A stretch of 64,000 nucleotides of DNA. Source: Epiperipatus broadwayi. Lineage: Eukaryota; Onychophora; Udeonychophora; Euonychophora; Peripatidae. The stretch spans positions 94,453 through 158,452 of the forward strand of contig JAQFVV010013319.1 in the NCBI GenBank assembly GCA_028023455.1. The letters run 5' to 3'. How positions within the stretch are numbered: position 1 is the first letter of the stretch; every line of letters starts with the position of its first letter. Positions 1 through 13,429 of this stretch are shown here, in pieces. The notes below the pieces were generated by a model, which saw only the letters and a list, made by a program, of their open reading frames with translations, had not been told where the DNA came from and made no database searches. A program made the position numbers and the translations under genes.

Positions 1-3000
1 GATATTTGCTCCAATCACTATGCATTAATCATTCATTGTTCTGTTGTCATAGATAATGTAAAAATTGACTCTGTAAGTTATATACATTTCATTATAACAA
101 ACTATCAATAATTGCCTTAAAAGTGAAACTATTCCTTCATCCGAATAACACAATTGCTTATTTTTTCAATACCAGAAAATCAAACAACTTGATATTAAAT
201 TATGAATATTTGGTGTCACATTTGTTTTTTTATAAATTAACCTATTCCAATATGACTATACATTGGTAAAAGTATGGTCAGAATCTCATTTTATTAGTCA
301 ACTTTAGGAAATTTAATATCAAAATCGATAAGATAGAGATAAACTCACTTTGAAAATATGTAAAGAAATCTAGATAGATGTCAGTTCCAATGCATGTAAC
401 ATTCATTGTTTGTTTGTCATGCATTAGGAAGCAATTGATCGATCATTTTGTAGTATGTATATATTTCAGATCAACAAAGCTAATTTCTCCAGATTTTATA
501 TTTTTCAAGATTTTTTTATTATTTTATTACATATTTCATTGTTAGATTTCTTGATCAATAATAATCAATAAAATGAATTTAAGATTATACTTTGATTAAT
601 GTAATATCATATTTGAAATGGCTATGGCAGAAAATATTTGACTTTAACACAAGTCAATCAATTTTTTAACATTAATGCATAATATCTGGGGCTAATATTT
701 CTCCCAATTTCTTTACCTATTTTCAAAAAGTATTTATCATTTTATATATATTAGAAGGTTAAGTTATCTCTGTTTACATAGATATAATTTTTTCAGCTCT
801 ATTCTTTACCAAATTAAAAATTCCATGAAAATGTATAATTCAATATTTTTGGAGCAGGTTAATTATTGTTTGATGTTAAGAAAGATATTAGTTTTTTGCA
901 TTCTCACACCTGTAAAAATAGCTTCCTGGATTTAACTCCTTATAAAATCATAACCCCAAACAAAAAATTTATTGTATGGGTTAACATAGAAAACTTATTT
1001 ATAGGATTGTCTTTATCAATTGAACATCTTCTGGGAACATCATTTTTCCATCACATACTATTTCAACTCTATCTCAGATCCATCTATTCAAATTACTTTT
1101 GAGTTCAATAATTTTTTACAGTTTTTAACAACCTAGAATTTAAAGAACAAACATCTAATACATTTGTAAATAATAGGATAATATTGCTATCTGCAAATAT
1201 TTCAGGACCTTATGGCTTATTTGATTTAAACAGCTTATTTGGTTTAAACATAACTTATTAGTCTAACTTTTTTGGAACATCAAACAACTTTATAAGTCCA
1301 TTAAGTCCTTTGATATGTTTTCATTTCTACTTTGCAGCAGATTCAGATTATTTTTTTCACTTGCTGAATGTGCTTTTAGGTAATGCATTTTGTACCTAGC
1401 TGCAGATTTTTCCCCCTTTATGAAAAAAAGAGTCAAAAACAAAAAAAACCTCCTAGCCCTTGAATTTTCTAATAGTAGTAAGGTAAAAAAAAGCAACTAG
1501 AGTTTATAAGAGAATCAAAAGAAAAAAATCCTATACAAATAAATGAAAATAATGTTCTTCTTAGTTGGATAATAATTAAATATTCAGGTTTATTTATTTC
1601 TTTTACTTTGTTTCTAATCCTATTTAATCTTTAGAATAAATTACATTCACATTATCTAAATATTTATTTGCTAAAAACAAGTATCAAACTTTAGACAAAT
1701 TTTTTAAGTGATTCCCTCCTACTCCATGTATTGATTGTAATCTTTAGAAAAATAAAATGTTTTACTAGTTAATCTGTGAATGTATAATAAAAATTAAGAG
1801 TCTAATTTATTATAAGGAAACATTCGATGGGTAGTATGCCAAAAAAGAAGTTTAAAAGGTAGCATACCTCCATCCCCCTCACAAAGCTAAAAAAACTTTA
1901 ATATATAATAAAATAAATAATAGTGTCTCTGCAGCAAAAAAATGAAAAGCAGTGAAAAAGAATCAATATTTATAAGACTAGTCAAATATTGAGGTGAAAG
2001 TTGTGGTTTTTTTTTTCTTAAGCATATAAGTTATATTCTGTGCCTGAAGACATAATAAAATATGTAATACTATGAACAAGAGCCAATATTTTATTGTCAT
2101 CCAAATAGTTTGCCATGTTTGCCACTTTTTAACACGAATCTTCCTAAGAATGACAATTCTTAATATCTAGAGATGCATTATACGTTAAACTTAATATTTC
2201 CAGTAGATCATTTTATTTTTTATTCGCCAATACAGTTAACTTTGCGAAATATTTTAAGCTTTTGTAAAGAATTAAAAAGCCAACATGAAATCAAACATAA
2301 ATTTAATAAGGTTATTGTGAAGTCAAAATAGTGTTTATGGAAATTTTGTAAGCTGCAAGTTTAAAATTAAACAGTTGACTAAGAAAGATTACAAGCTAAT
2401 ATCAGTAGAAAATATTTTGACATTCTGTCATTAAAGCCGTTTTGGAATTGCAAATTGCAGCTGATAGCCATCTACAAGAAACATTTCAATCTGTCACGTC
2501 GTTGCTAGTGTTTTTATTACCCAAGCATAAGTTGGGAGACATATACAATTAAAAAATAAAAATAAATAAATGGCGATGTATGTGCGGGTATATATCATAC
2601 ACATTAACTGTTATCATAATGTGTATTGTTTAATGAATGTAAGCATACTCATATCAAACAAAATTATTAAATTTATATTAAAATTTAAAATATAGAATAG
2701 TAAAATAAATATTATTGACTTTAACTTTCCTCACCGAAATATCGATAAAGTAAAGAAGTCCGACTTTTCATTTATCGGTGTGAATTGCTGATATTAATGA
2801 AAACGCAAACTAATGCACTTTTTATGCTAAACAAAAAATCATTTTAATAATAACGATTTTATTATTCGGTTAGATTCAGAATTTAGAAAGTATAATTCAA
2901 TAAAAATTTAGTAAATTTATCAGTAATTATATAAAAATATTTTATTAACTTTGATTTTATTATTAGATAATGTCCAAACAAAATCGACTCCTAACCGTTA

Positions 3001-3470
3001 TAAAAATAGCTTTTCTCTCTGTTGTCTTTTATTATAAATTACTTGATTTATCTATTCTTCAAAACCACACTTATTATTGTGATAATAATAGAAATCATCT
3101 GCCTCATTTTTACTTATCCTCTTTTTTTTTCATCATTAACATTTCCCAGCATTATTATGATGACAAATAATATGAGCAAAATAGAACAGTTAAATCTAGT
3201 CATTTATTTTTATTTCAAAAATGGTCAACTTCATCTAATTTAATTGCAATGTAGAATTTATATTTCTTTATAGTTTGAATAACTTTGAGATTAAATTTTA
3301 AGGTGAAATTTTTATTTCTAAACATTTTTCAAAGCTTTTCATTATAAAACCCTGCTCCGATATGAAGAATCTCTCATTATTATATATTTTATTATTAATG
3401 AGTTATCCAAAAAGGTATTAACTTTAGTATTACCAAATTTAAACCTCTTGTTATAGATAGTTTTTCAATT
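1..3470. other. AT-rich non-coding stretch
   Basis: I see no supportable gene, RNA or element here. Short open frames occur, for example at 866-1102 on the plus strand, but their composition is that of AT-rich noise. They have no recognisable motif and no neighbouring coding signal. Poly-A and poly-T runs are frequent. Confidence 0.6.
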
Positions 3471-3527
3471 TATATCTATAAGTATGACTGAAAACAGGCT
3501 TATTATATACCTGTGTGTCTATATATG

Positions 3528-3717
3528 TAATATAGGGTATATGAGCACAGACTTTCAGATGACCCATCACTCTCCACTCTATCTAATATCACTGATACAC
3601 TCAAGCACATATATTATTTATCTTTTCAGCATATATGTGCTTGAGTGTATCAGTGATATTAGATAGAGTGGAGAGTGATGGGTCATCTGAAAGTCTGTGC
3701 TCATATACCCTATATTA
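3528..3717. repeat. Perfect long hairpin / fold-back element
   Basis: Two arms of about 87 bp (3528-3614 and 3631-3717) are near-perfect inverted copies around a 16-nt loop. The arms end in TAATATAGGG / CCCTATATTA. The loop and right arm resemble the sequence downstream of the hammerhead in the 48.3 kb element: both have TTATTTATCTTTTCA followed by CAT and a TGTG run, then AGT, then TGAAAGTCTG. I therefore infer it is a shortened member of the same fold-back family, without the ribozyme. A 12-bp direct repeat, TCTATAAGTATG, lies at 3475-3486 and 3718-3729. The right copy abuts the hairpin, but the left copy is about 41 bp away, so it is only a possible target duplication. Near identity of the arms suggests a recent origin or recent gene conversion. 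Confidence 0.85.
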
Positions 3718-3894
3718 TCTATAAGTATGGAAAATTAAGTGAATATATAGATAGATATACTAATAGACAAAGAGTTTAGATAAATAAATTAATAGATAGA
3801 TAAATTACTCCCTTAAATGATCATTCTACTAATCTATTGATAAATCAATAAATAGAAAAATACAAAAACAGATATATAAATAAATAGTTATGCA

Positions 3895-3986
3895 ACAAAC
3901 AGCTAGATAGACAAATATATATATATATATTTAAAGAGGTAACAAACAGCTAGATAGACAAATATATATATATATATTTAAAGAGG
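3895..3986. repeat. Tandem duplication, about 46-bp unit, two copies
   Basis: A unit running from ACAAACAGCTAGATAGACAA through a short (AT)n to TTTAAAGAGGTA occurs twice in direct succession. It lies just upstream of the GATA array and shares its GATA-rich character. Confidence 0.8.
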
Positions 3987-4119
3987 TAATTGGATAGATA
4001 GAGTGGCAGATAAATAGATAAAACAGATAGACTGATTGAAAGCTAAATAGATGGGTAGTTGATTGTTCAGAGTGATAGAAAATTAGTTAAATAGATAAAT
4101 AGAAAGGTGGGTAAATAAA

Positions 4120-4627
<508 letters not shown>

Positions 4628-4639
4628 TAAAAATGGCAG

Positions 4640-7600
4640 AGTAAAAGACAAAATAATAAGTTAATGAATGATTTCACAATGACTACACACTATTAAAGGT
4701 TTTCACTACAGCTCTATCTTTTATAGGGTTGTATAATTTTTTTTATTGCTTGATTTTTGTTTATTTCATAATGGCACAAAGATAAAATAAATCAACCTTT
4801 TTAATAACTTTTCTTCTATTTTGAAATTAAATATTGTTATAGTTTTATTTTTATCATAGATACACAATTCAATATTTAATTTGCCCTTTAATTATGTTAA
4901 CATTGTTTCAAGAACTTCTCCATTGTAAGTTTTTAATGTAGTGTCATCAGCATGTTTAAGATTATTGGTGTTTCTTTCATCAAAGTTGAATCTACATTTA
5001 TTTTTATTCACAATTTTATTTTCTTTATTACATATTTAATGTTTTCAATTATTAGAATAACCAATATGTATCCCTACCTTCTCTTTTATCATATTAAAGC
5101 AGTTCTTCATAGTATTATTTAACAATAGCTATAAATCTCATTTAGAGATTGTTCAATAGAACAATGAAATGTTCTAGAACAATCATTGTTTTGAAAATGT
5201 TCCATAATTTTGAACTGTCAATTATAATTAATAAACCACATGTAAAGTTCATTTTGATATTCCCTAAAGCTTTTCAATTGATGGTGCTTTCAATTATCAC
5301 CTATGTCAGCAATGATGTTTTTTGTCCTCTTTTTCAGTAAACATCTTGTATATGTTACAGTCATTTTTTAATGTAAGTCACTAATCTGAATTGAATGGTA
5401 ACAGATTCTAAATGTATTACGTGTATATTGTTGTTGTATTAATATAGTTATTAAATAATTATTAATAATTATTAATAATTATTTTGTTTAAAAAACTTTT
5501 TAAAAAAGAACAATTATTTGTTGTATTATATGCAATTATGTCTGCTCTCTAATTCAAACTAGGGTGAAGATGCTAAGCAATATTACTGGTAATATGATAT
5601 ATGACTTGCATTTTGTATTTACATATGAACTAATTTAAATAAAGTAAATTATATTAAATTTATTAATAATAACTAATAGTTTTGGAGTCATCGAATATTA
5701 CAATTTTTTCAAATATATGAAAAAAGTGGATTGTGGAAAAATAAATTATGAACGTATATTAACTTGCATTTTAATTATATTTTTTAAGTTCAAAATATTT
5801 TTTTAATTTTTTTTACTGGATACAATTATAACAACAACAATAATAATTGAATTAGTAATTGCAGGAACGATCATGTGATACGGAGGTACCGGAAATGATA
5901 GACATGTTTAGTATTCGAGTTAATCACTTTATCATCATGTTAAACCACATAGCACATCAAAATTATTATCATCATCATCATTACTTATCTATTAAAAATT
6001 AAGTTCCACTTATTGAAACAGTCCCTTTCACTAATCCTATCTGCCTGGACCTCTATTTTTTTTAAAATATTTATATCTACTTTTTTTTTTTTAATCAACT
6101 AATTTTTCTTACTTTTTTAAAAACTTTAATAATGCTGTTTGCAATCTTATTTAAATTATTATATTTATAATTTTCTCCTTTTCATTTTTCTCTTCCATTC
6201 AGAACTGAATTTTCATTGTAGGCTTCCTTTGGAATTTGAACTGTATTTAATTACTTAGACAGCAGCATTCTATAGTGATTTTTAGAACAAATTATAAATT
6301 TTAAAACGAGATTTAAAAAAAAACCACTTTAGAACAATTTTGTGTTGGAACATTTGGAATAATTTTGTTTAATGTTAATTATTAAGAACATAAATGATTA
6401 ATTTTTTGATCGCTAAGATAACTAATTCTATGGACGTATGGTGTGATGCGCATCGTTAAAAAATCTTATTTGGGGGCACACTCGCAAAAATTTTATATTG
6501 ATTTTCTTTTTTTTTTTCCAGAGTATACTACAAAAATCTCATTCACATATGATCATTTCTTTTTCTTATTATGACTTGTTTACAGCAGATTCATTTTTTT
6601 CGCTCTTTTGATTACATTTGATGCCCAAGATTAATAATGTTCCATGCTTTTTAAGACGCTTGTAAATTTTCTACTTTTTAAATCCTTTAAACCTACCACC
6701 AATTCCCTCTCTCCACTATAAATAATATTAATTTTATAAAATATCTAATGAAAATTTGTCATAATACTACTTTTTAATATAAGCAATTTTATTATTTTTA
6801 TTATTTATAATTGCAAGTTAGCCAATTTACAATAAACATTTAATATTATTATTATTGTTGTTGTTTTTGTAATTGTTATTTGTTTACAACAAAAAAAAAA
6901 AACCGAAAGAAAATCATTTGTTAATTAACATTAAAATGCTCTGCAAAGAACTATAGATGGATATCGAATTTTATTAATGTTTTGAAATTTTATCAATATA
7001 GCTACTTTAAAAAAAAAAAAAAAAACTGTGTTCATTATTTGATATATAGTATAAATAAGCTTTTTTTAGTTAAGCGTGGTAATTAAAAGCTAATTTGTCT
7101 TTGGAATTTAAATATTATATTAAGTTTATTTTCAACTGTAAATTTTTTTTATCATGCAGAAAACAAAAATCATATTATAATACAATAATCAAAATACAAA
7201 GAAAAACGGGGGTGATAGATTATTAGGCTCAATCTCAATTTTATCAATATCGGACTGTCGTTCTTTCTATAAATGGCATGTTATTGAGGCTGAAATAATA
7301 TTAGAAAAGTGATTTAATGCGGTGGGTCTTTTATCATCTAAAAACTGCAGTGTTTCTTTAATGTTAATTTTCTTTTATTGACTAAGCATATGCTTTACAT
7401 TTTTAAAATGAATTTTTCATCATAAGATAGTTTCTAAGCCACAGTTTTTTCTTGTTCAATCTGTTGACGGGTGGCGGTTCAACATTTGCATGTGTATTTA
7501 TTATTCTATTGATTCCTTACATTTTCAGATTTTTTTATTTAATTTTCTCATTAATTCTAAAAGGTCGAACCACCATAAATTAGGTAACAGCTGGTGTATC

Positions 7601-8400
7601 CATTGGAAAATATTGATTTTAAGAAAGGTCCTAACGCCTCCTTAAGAAAAGAAAAATGCTTAGCTTTTTTTTCTTACTTATTTTTTACATTTTTGTCTTA
7701 AATTGAAAGACAGAGTTAACCAAAACAAAACAATCAATTTGTTTTTTTGTTTTTTTCTCGTCGATTTCTTTTAGTTATAAAAATAAAAATATATATGAAA
7801 TGAACAAATAACAGATTAGAAAATATTTTTAATAAAAATAACACTGTTAAACATATATCATCATTAGTATCTATTTTAAAAAGAATTTGGCCGTAGAAAA
7901 AAAGTTAAAAATAAATTTTACCATGACAACACAATTAAATTATTAAATATTAGTATAATTATATATATATATATCACTTGTTCATTCTTAAATTTGACAT
8001 CTTGGGATATGTCTTTTAATCTCTTTTGCTTCTGTTTTTTTTTTTTTTCTAACGTTTGTCATATCACATCTTCCCAATGAAAGCAATTGATATTGCAACC
8101 TTGTTAGTGTTTTCAAAGCTAATATCAGTGGCAACTGTCTTTTTCATAAAAATTAATCCCAAATTTACAATAAAGTATTTTAATTGAAATCTCGTTGCAA
8201 TTTCTTTCTATATTTACCATATAACAAAGTGTACTCTTACACTTGAAGATTCAACATAAATTCATAAAGGTAAATGAAAAATATATAAATTATAATCTAG
8301 CAATCATATTTTTAAAATATCTGGTTAGTAGATTATACAGCCTTTCCTAGTGGTATTATTTTCCATTGTTATTCTGGTATTGCTGGCTGCATACTCATTG
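4640..8400. other. AT-rich non-coding stretch
   Basis: No gene, RNA or element is supportable. The stretch holds poly-A and poly-T runs, short ATT and AAC simple repeats (for example near 5830-5850, 6850 and 7010-7025) and a short (AT)n near 7962-7974. Confidence 0.55.
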
Positions 8401-8492
8401 GCGATGCCAGCATAGAAGTTGAACTTACACCTTTAAATTCTTGAACAACGAATTTTAAAGCAACGCTCTAATTAACTGAGCTATTTAACAAT
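8330..8492 (-). repeat. tRNA-derived SINE (tRNA-like head at 8412-8492)
   Basis: On the minus strand a tRNA-like A box, TAGCTCAGTTAATTAGAGCG (complement of about 8465-8486), is followed by a B-box-like AAGTTCAACTTC (complement of about 8416-8428). Together these make an internal RNA polymerase III promoter of the tRNA-Lys-like type common in animal SINEs. Downstream on the minus strand comes a non-tRNA body (TGCTGGCATCGCC and onward). The cloverleaf is not intact, so this is a SINE or tRNA-derived fossil and not a working tRNA. I cannot see a clean poly(A) tail or target duplication, so the outer limit is approximate. Confidence 0.65.
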
Positions 8493-9429
8493 TAAGAAAT
8501 ATAGACGCAAATGCATTAGCACAACATTTTTTTGTTACAGTTGGTGAAGGCAGATGATTAATAAAAGGAGAGACTTGATGAGGCACTACTTGTACAATGT
8601 TAAGTGGCTGCAGATAATAAGGTACAGAAATGCAGAGAGGACATAGAAAAAATTGTTTGAATCAAAAACAATATTTATTTGTCTAATGATCCAATAGCTG
8701 ATCCTAGAAGACTGTAGAAGTTATACTTGTTTAGATATAGCTATTAGTTATTTACTGTTATCATATTTGAAAATTATTCTATTATCTACTATCTATAGAA
8801 TCTACAAATAGATTAAAATCAGTATTCAAATATAATATTTCAGAACACTTTTAAATATAAATTTAATTTTATCTTACTATTAGTAGTGATACTTATTAAA
8901 TTTACCAACATCTGTAAAACAATCTTTAGATCATTTTTTCAAATTGGAAAATATGAAACAATCATCAATATATATTAGCCAAAAACAGTTTGGTTTTGCT
9001 TTTAATCAATTCAAAATTATCCCTTTATTATGAAGACATATATAAACTATTTCAAAAATCACTCCCATAGAAATATAGAACAATTTTTATTTCAAATGCC
9101 TCAAATGTTCCACTGTTGTATTAACATTTTCTTTCATAATATCATATAATTCTCAATAATATATACAATTTTGATACAATTATGTAATTCTATCTTTACC
9201 AAACTTGTTCTGTTCAAGTTAATATGAAAAAGTAAAATAAAACTCTATGCTACACTTTTTCAAGGATCTTTGGTATGCTATCTATGAATTTCTTAAATTC
9301 CTTTGATGAGAATAGATATATTTAGGATGACACTTTTTGCATTTATATTTTTTTTTACTTTGAGTATGTTCTCAATAATTTGAAGTGATGACTAGAATAA
9401 GACAATTTTATCACCATTAAATGGTTGTG

Positions 9430-9930
9430 ACATGATGAGATGCATTGTGACTTCTCCTTATACAAGTCAGGAATCTTTCAGCCACTATGCCCACAGGAAC
9501 CTGCTAGCCACTTTACCTTTTTTTTCTATTCCCCATCCTAAGTTTTCCCAAATTCTTCTCTATCCTGCTCCATCCCATTTTCACAACCAAATCTTTATCA
9601 ACTCCATAGTCTTTATATCGAAATCTCCCTTATCTCTTCCCAAACCCAGCATAAAAACCAATAACTCAACTTTCTGTATAATCACTTTGTTTATATTTAT
9701 TCTTTCACAACTTCGTTATTGGTACCCTTTCTGCTTTCAGGCATTTACATTCAATTAACAGATGCCTAATTTTTTCTATGCCTTCCTTACACAACTTGCA
9801 AACTAAATCACCCACATTTTTCCATTTATGTGTATATTCACTTGTTCCTAATGATTTTGTTCAAGCCTTAAATAGTAAACTACTTTCCTTGCTATTATCA
9901 TAAATTAATTTGCACCCAATATTCCATTTA
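9430..9930 (-). pseudogene. LINE ORF2 C-terminal fragment (Cys/His tail)
   Basis: Read on the minus strand, the stretch around 9770-9900 gives a tail typical of LINE ORF2 proteins. It has a segment like LFKA.TKSLGTSEYTHKWK followed by VCKLCKEGIEKIRHLLIEC, a Cys-x2-Cys...His-x4-Cys pattern seen after the thumb region in many EN-RT elements. An in-frame stop sits inside, and the rest of the frame to 9430 carries stops. Orientation and spacing fit it being the 3' end of the LINE whose endonuclease and RT lie at 11.0-13.4 kb, with later insertions at 9.93-10.3 kb. It could also be a separate copy. Confidence 0.65.
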
Positions 9931-9964
<34 letters not shown>

Positions 9965-9993
9965 TAAATAAATCATTGGAAAGATATAAAAAT

Positions 9994-10028
<35 letters not shown>

Positions 10029-10050
10029 CTATTTTTAATCTTTCCAATGA
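9923..10050. repeat. Two adjacent AT-microsatellite palindromes
   Basis: An inverted repeat around (TA)n, with TATTTACTTATA flanks (about 9925-9969), abuts a second one whose arms are CATTGGAAAGAT-A-AAAATAGAT and its complement, ending in ATCTTTCCAATG (about 9974-10050). Both have a (TA)n centre. Such a structure can extrude as a cruciform and may mark a small fold-back insertion into the decayed LINE. Confidence 0.75.
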
Positions 10051-10212
10051 ATGGCTAGAGGCTCCTTCTAATGGTAAATTACTGTTTATCAAAAATTGTT
10101 GACTATAGTTGTTTGCAACCTGGATTGACTTTGTAAATTTAATAGTAACTAATGTATTGTTTTTATAAGTTGGTAACACTTTTTTTTAATTTTAAAAAAA
10201 GAATTGCATCAG

Positions 10213-10345
10213 GCATTGGTGGATACCCCTGGTTAGCATAGCTGCCTTCCAAGCAGTTGGCCTCGGTTTGCTTGCATATGAGAGAAAGAAGAATTATTTC
10301 TTTTTCAGTCCTTAGGTGTTAGGCTATGCAAAGTAGAGGTTGCTA
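10213..10345 (+). repeat. SINE with tRNA-Gly(UCC)-derived head
   Basis: Positions 10213-10260 match the 5' two-thirds of a tRNA-Gly(UCC). The acceptor start is GCATTGG, the D-arm end is GGTTAGCATAG, and the anticodon stem-loop is GCTGC-CTTCCAA-GCAGT with anticodon TCC at 10248-10250. The T arm is degraded (GCCTCGGTTTGC instead of a GGTTCGA-type loop). A non-tRNA body then follows (near 10283-10345, containing CAGTCCTTAGGTGTTAGGC). The damaged T arm and acceptor 3' side rule out a functional tRNA, so I call it a SINE or tRNA-derived repeat. Confidence 0.8.
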
Positions 10346-10999
10346 TAATATTATAATAGTTGAGATGCTTTTTTATCACTTTTATTTTCATTAATTTTAC
10401 AAATTCAGATATATTTCTGTAGAAAATATATTACTTTTTCCCCCAATACTGATAAGAAATTTCGGTTTTAAACACGATCACTAATATATCATTGGTTATA
10501 AGTTGTTTTTTTATGCAAAGTATTTAATTGTAAATATTTTTTCTCTTACATCAATACAAATTAATCTCGCAATTGCCAAGAATCTATAAAATTGATGATA
10601 AATCCCGACTACTTTTTTTTATTGCAAAATTGTTAAAATTATCAACAGCATTTAAAGGCATTGCTTTATCGTTGCAGCTACATTGTTCTATCTTCAGTTA
10701 ATTCGTTTCATGACTGTATATGAAAAGCATCCGATTTCACTAATTATATTTTTAATAGCGAATATAATTGGCTTGCCCTTTAATCTTTCTAAATTTTTGT
10801 CTTCTAATATATTCTGCAAAAAAACCTATCATGCATCAAAATATGACCATAAACTTGATTTTTCTCATTTTCACCACGATCTCTTTTTATTCTAAGCTCT
10901 TTTAGATTAGGTTAATCTTCTCCAAAACTACATTTCCATTTTGTCCGATCTTTTTCTTTCTTGTTTCTCTAAAGGCAATGTCTCACAAAGCACATCTCA

Positions 11000-13420
11000 A
11001 TATACTCCAAATGAAAATTAAAAGAAATTTTATTTTATTTTTTAAATTATTTAGTAGAAGATTTATATTTTATTTTAAAAAGCATAGTTTGCTAACATTA
11101 TTTATTCTCTTTTTAATCTCAACAAAATAATTATTCTCATCACAAATCAGACTTTAACTAACAAAAGTTCTTAACTTGTTCTAAACGTTATTATTTATTT
11201 GCACATCAATCTGTTTGTCTACTACCATCATCCTTGTCTTATTAATATTTATCTTTAATTTACAAACTCTAGAAGCATCTTCAATATCTAAACAATTGAT
11301 TCATTTCTTTTTCTGAATCTGCAAATAATGGTAAATTATCTGTGTAATGAATATTATTAGTAAGCCTATCATTAAATTTAATTATTTTTTAATCTTTATT
11401 ATATTCTCATTAAATAAATTGAATAAGTAAGGTGATAATGGACATTCTTGCCCCACATCTCTTCTTTAGTTAGCATCAGTTGTACTATTATTTATAACGA
11501 TTTTTGTATTTTAATCTTTATATAAATTCAAAATTAATTATCTATCTTTCTAATCAAGGCCTACTATTCTTCATCATTTTAAACAACAATTTTCAATCCA
11601 CTCTGTCAAAAGTATTATCCAAATTGATAAAAGTCATATAAGATTTTACAAAATCATTTTAATAACCTTATTGCATTTGTTGTCCCTTTCTCAAGTCTAA
11701 AACTATATTGATCTTCATCCAAATTCTAGTCTAACTTCATCCAAATTCTCGTCTAACTCATTTTGTATTTTGATTTTTAATTGTTATGAATAAAACCTTC
11801 GACATAAAATAATAGTTATTGTTCTATAATTCATGCAATTATTTGCATTACTTTTTTTGGGAAATACAATATTTGTATAACCATAAAATCAATTGGAACT
11901 ATAGCTTTTTCATAACATTTTGTTATCACCATCAAATAATATATTTTTAAGATATCACTATAATTTTTTAAAAGTTCAACTAGAGTACCATCATCAACAA
12001 TTGTTTTCTTATTCTCTATCTTATTAATTAAATAATCAAATTATTCTCTTGTTCTATACAGATCTTTTCTTATTCTAGTCAATCTCACTTTCATCTATAT
12101 AATTTCTCATATTTATTATTTCTTCTCCTTTAAACAAATCTTCAATTTCCACTTTTAAGAAGTCACCCATTTTTTTATTTTCAAAAAAATATTTTTCCTC
12201 TTTCAATAATATTATTAAATATTCTCTCTTTATAATTCAACATATTATTTTTTTATATAGTTGTATAACCCTTCCAACATTTATGTTGTTTTCAATTTCT
12301 TCACTTATGATATTTATTCATTTTGCTTTATTGACTTTCAATTTATTATTAAATTTCTAACTATTTTATACTAATAATAGACTTGATGTCTGTCAATTAA
12401 ACTCAGTATCTTATATCTCTTGAGTCATCTATGGTTTCTTAGGTATTAGTGTCATTTTTTGCAATACATTTGTTGTAGCCATCTTTATTCACAGTTTAAT
12501 ATTTTTCCATTACATATCATCAATATTTGTCATAATAATTTCAACATTACATTTCTTATCTGAGTCATGTTCTTGTAATTTACTCAAGTATTTATTTTAA
12601 ATGGATATAGATTTTTTTCTTAAGTTTTATATTATATTTTGCTAAAATAAGCATATGATTACTATCCCCAACAATATTAGAGTAACTATGACCAAACTGT
12701 ACCTGATTTCTATATCTCTATTTACCTGTAATGTGGTAAATCAAATATCTTTCTACATCTCAAAGTGCTTTCCATGATAGTATTTTTGGACATATCAGAA
12801 AATGTAGTTATTACTATCTCATGCTGCACCCAAAATTCAATCAATTCTTTTACCATGTAAATTTCTATTGCCCAAACCAAATCTGCCTACACATTTTGAA
12901 TACTTATGTCTAGTCATAGATTGATTAAAACTATCCATCAAAATGATATTATCCTTTTGAATGACCAACTCTAATAATTCCTCTAATCTTTTATAAATAC
13001 TTCAAACTTCTTGACCATCACTACCAGTAATAGGAAAATATATCAAATCAATATCATATCTACTGGGTCTACTTTCATCATAATAACTAAAATTCTTTCA
13101 CTTATATACTATAACTCAATTTATTATTCATCTATTTACTTCTTAATATAAATGCAATACTATTTATTCTAAACTTATCACTTTCACTACATATTATTCT
13201 GAATTCATCTGACTTAAAATCACCACTACCCATCCATCTATTCTCACATACATCCAAGACATTCATCTTATATTTTATCATTGATTTTTTGACTTTTTCT
13301 AGCATACTAAATCTCAAAAATGTTCTCACATTCCAACTATCTAAAATACATTATTAGTTTCTTTATGAGGATTTTGCAGGATGACAACTTGAATGGTCTT
13401 ACCTTGTCCATTCTTCCAGA
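11000..13420 (-). pseudogene. Decayed EN-RT LINE (RTE / CFDP2-like type), endonuclease and RT
   Basis: On the minus strand the element starts with WNVRT near 13345. It runs through an open stretch at 13329-13132 with ENRWMGSGDFKSDEF, the apurinic-endonuclease-like motif that carries the catalytic Glu in this family. It continues with VDPVD...YFPITGSDGQE, ILMDSFN (position of the usual GDFN) and CVGRFGLGNRN at about 13050-12840. The RT palm follows with FINLDNTFDRVD (about 11590-11630). The catalytic box reads YTDN (11335-11346) instead of YADD, so the second Asp is lost. Frameshifts and stops are frequent. The motif order matches the RTE-clade proteins often labelled craniofacial development protein 2-like. 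The copy is dead. Confidence 0.85.
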
Positions 13421-13429
13421 TATTTGTAA

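Noticed and set aside
4940-4965. CTGATGA on the minus strand near 4950
   Set aside because: No GAAA core block and no flanking stems.
10213-10282. Functional tRNA-Gly gene
   Set aside because: The anticodon arm is excellent but the T arm and acceptor 3' side are degraded and a SINE body follows.
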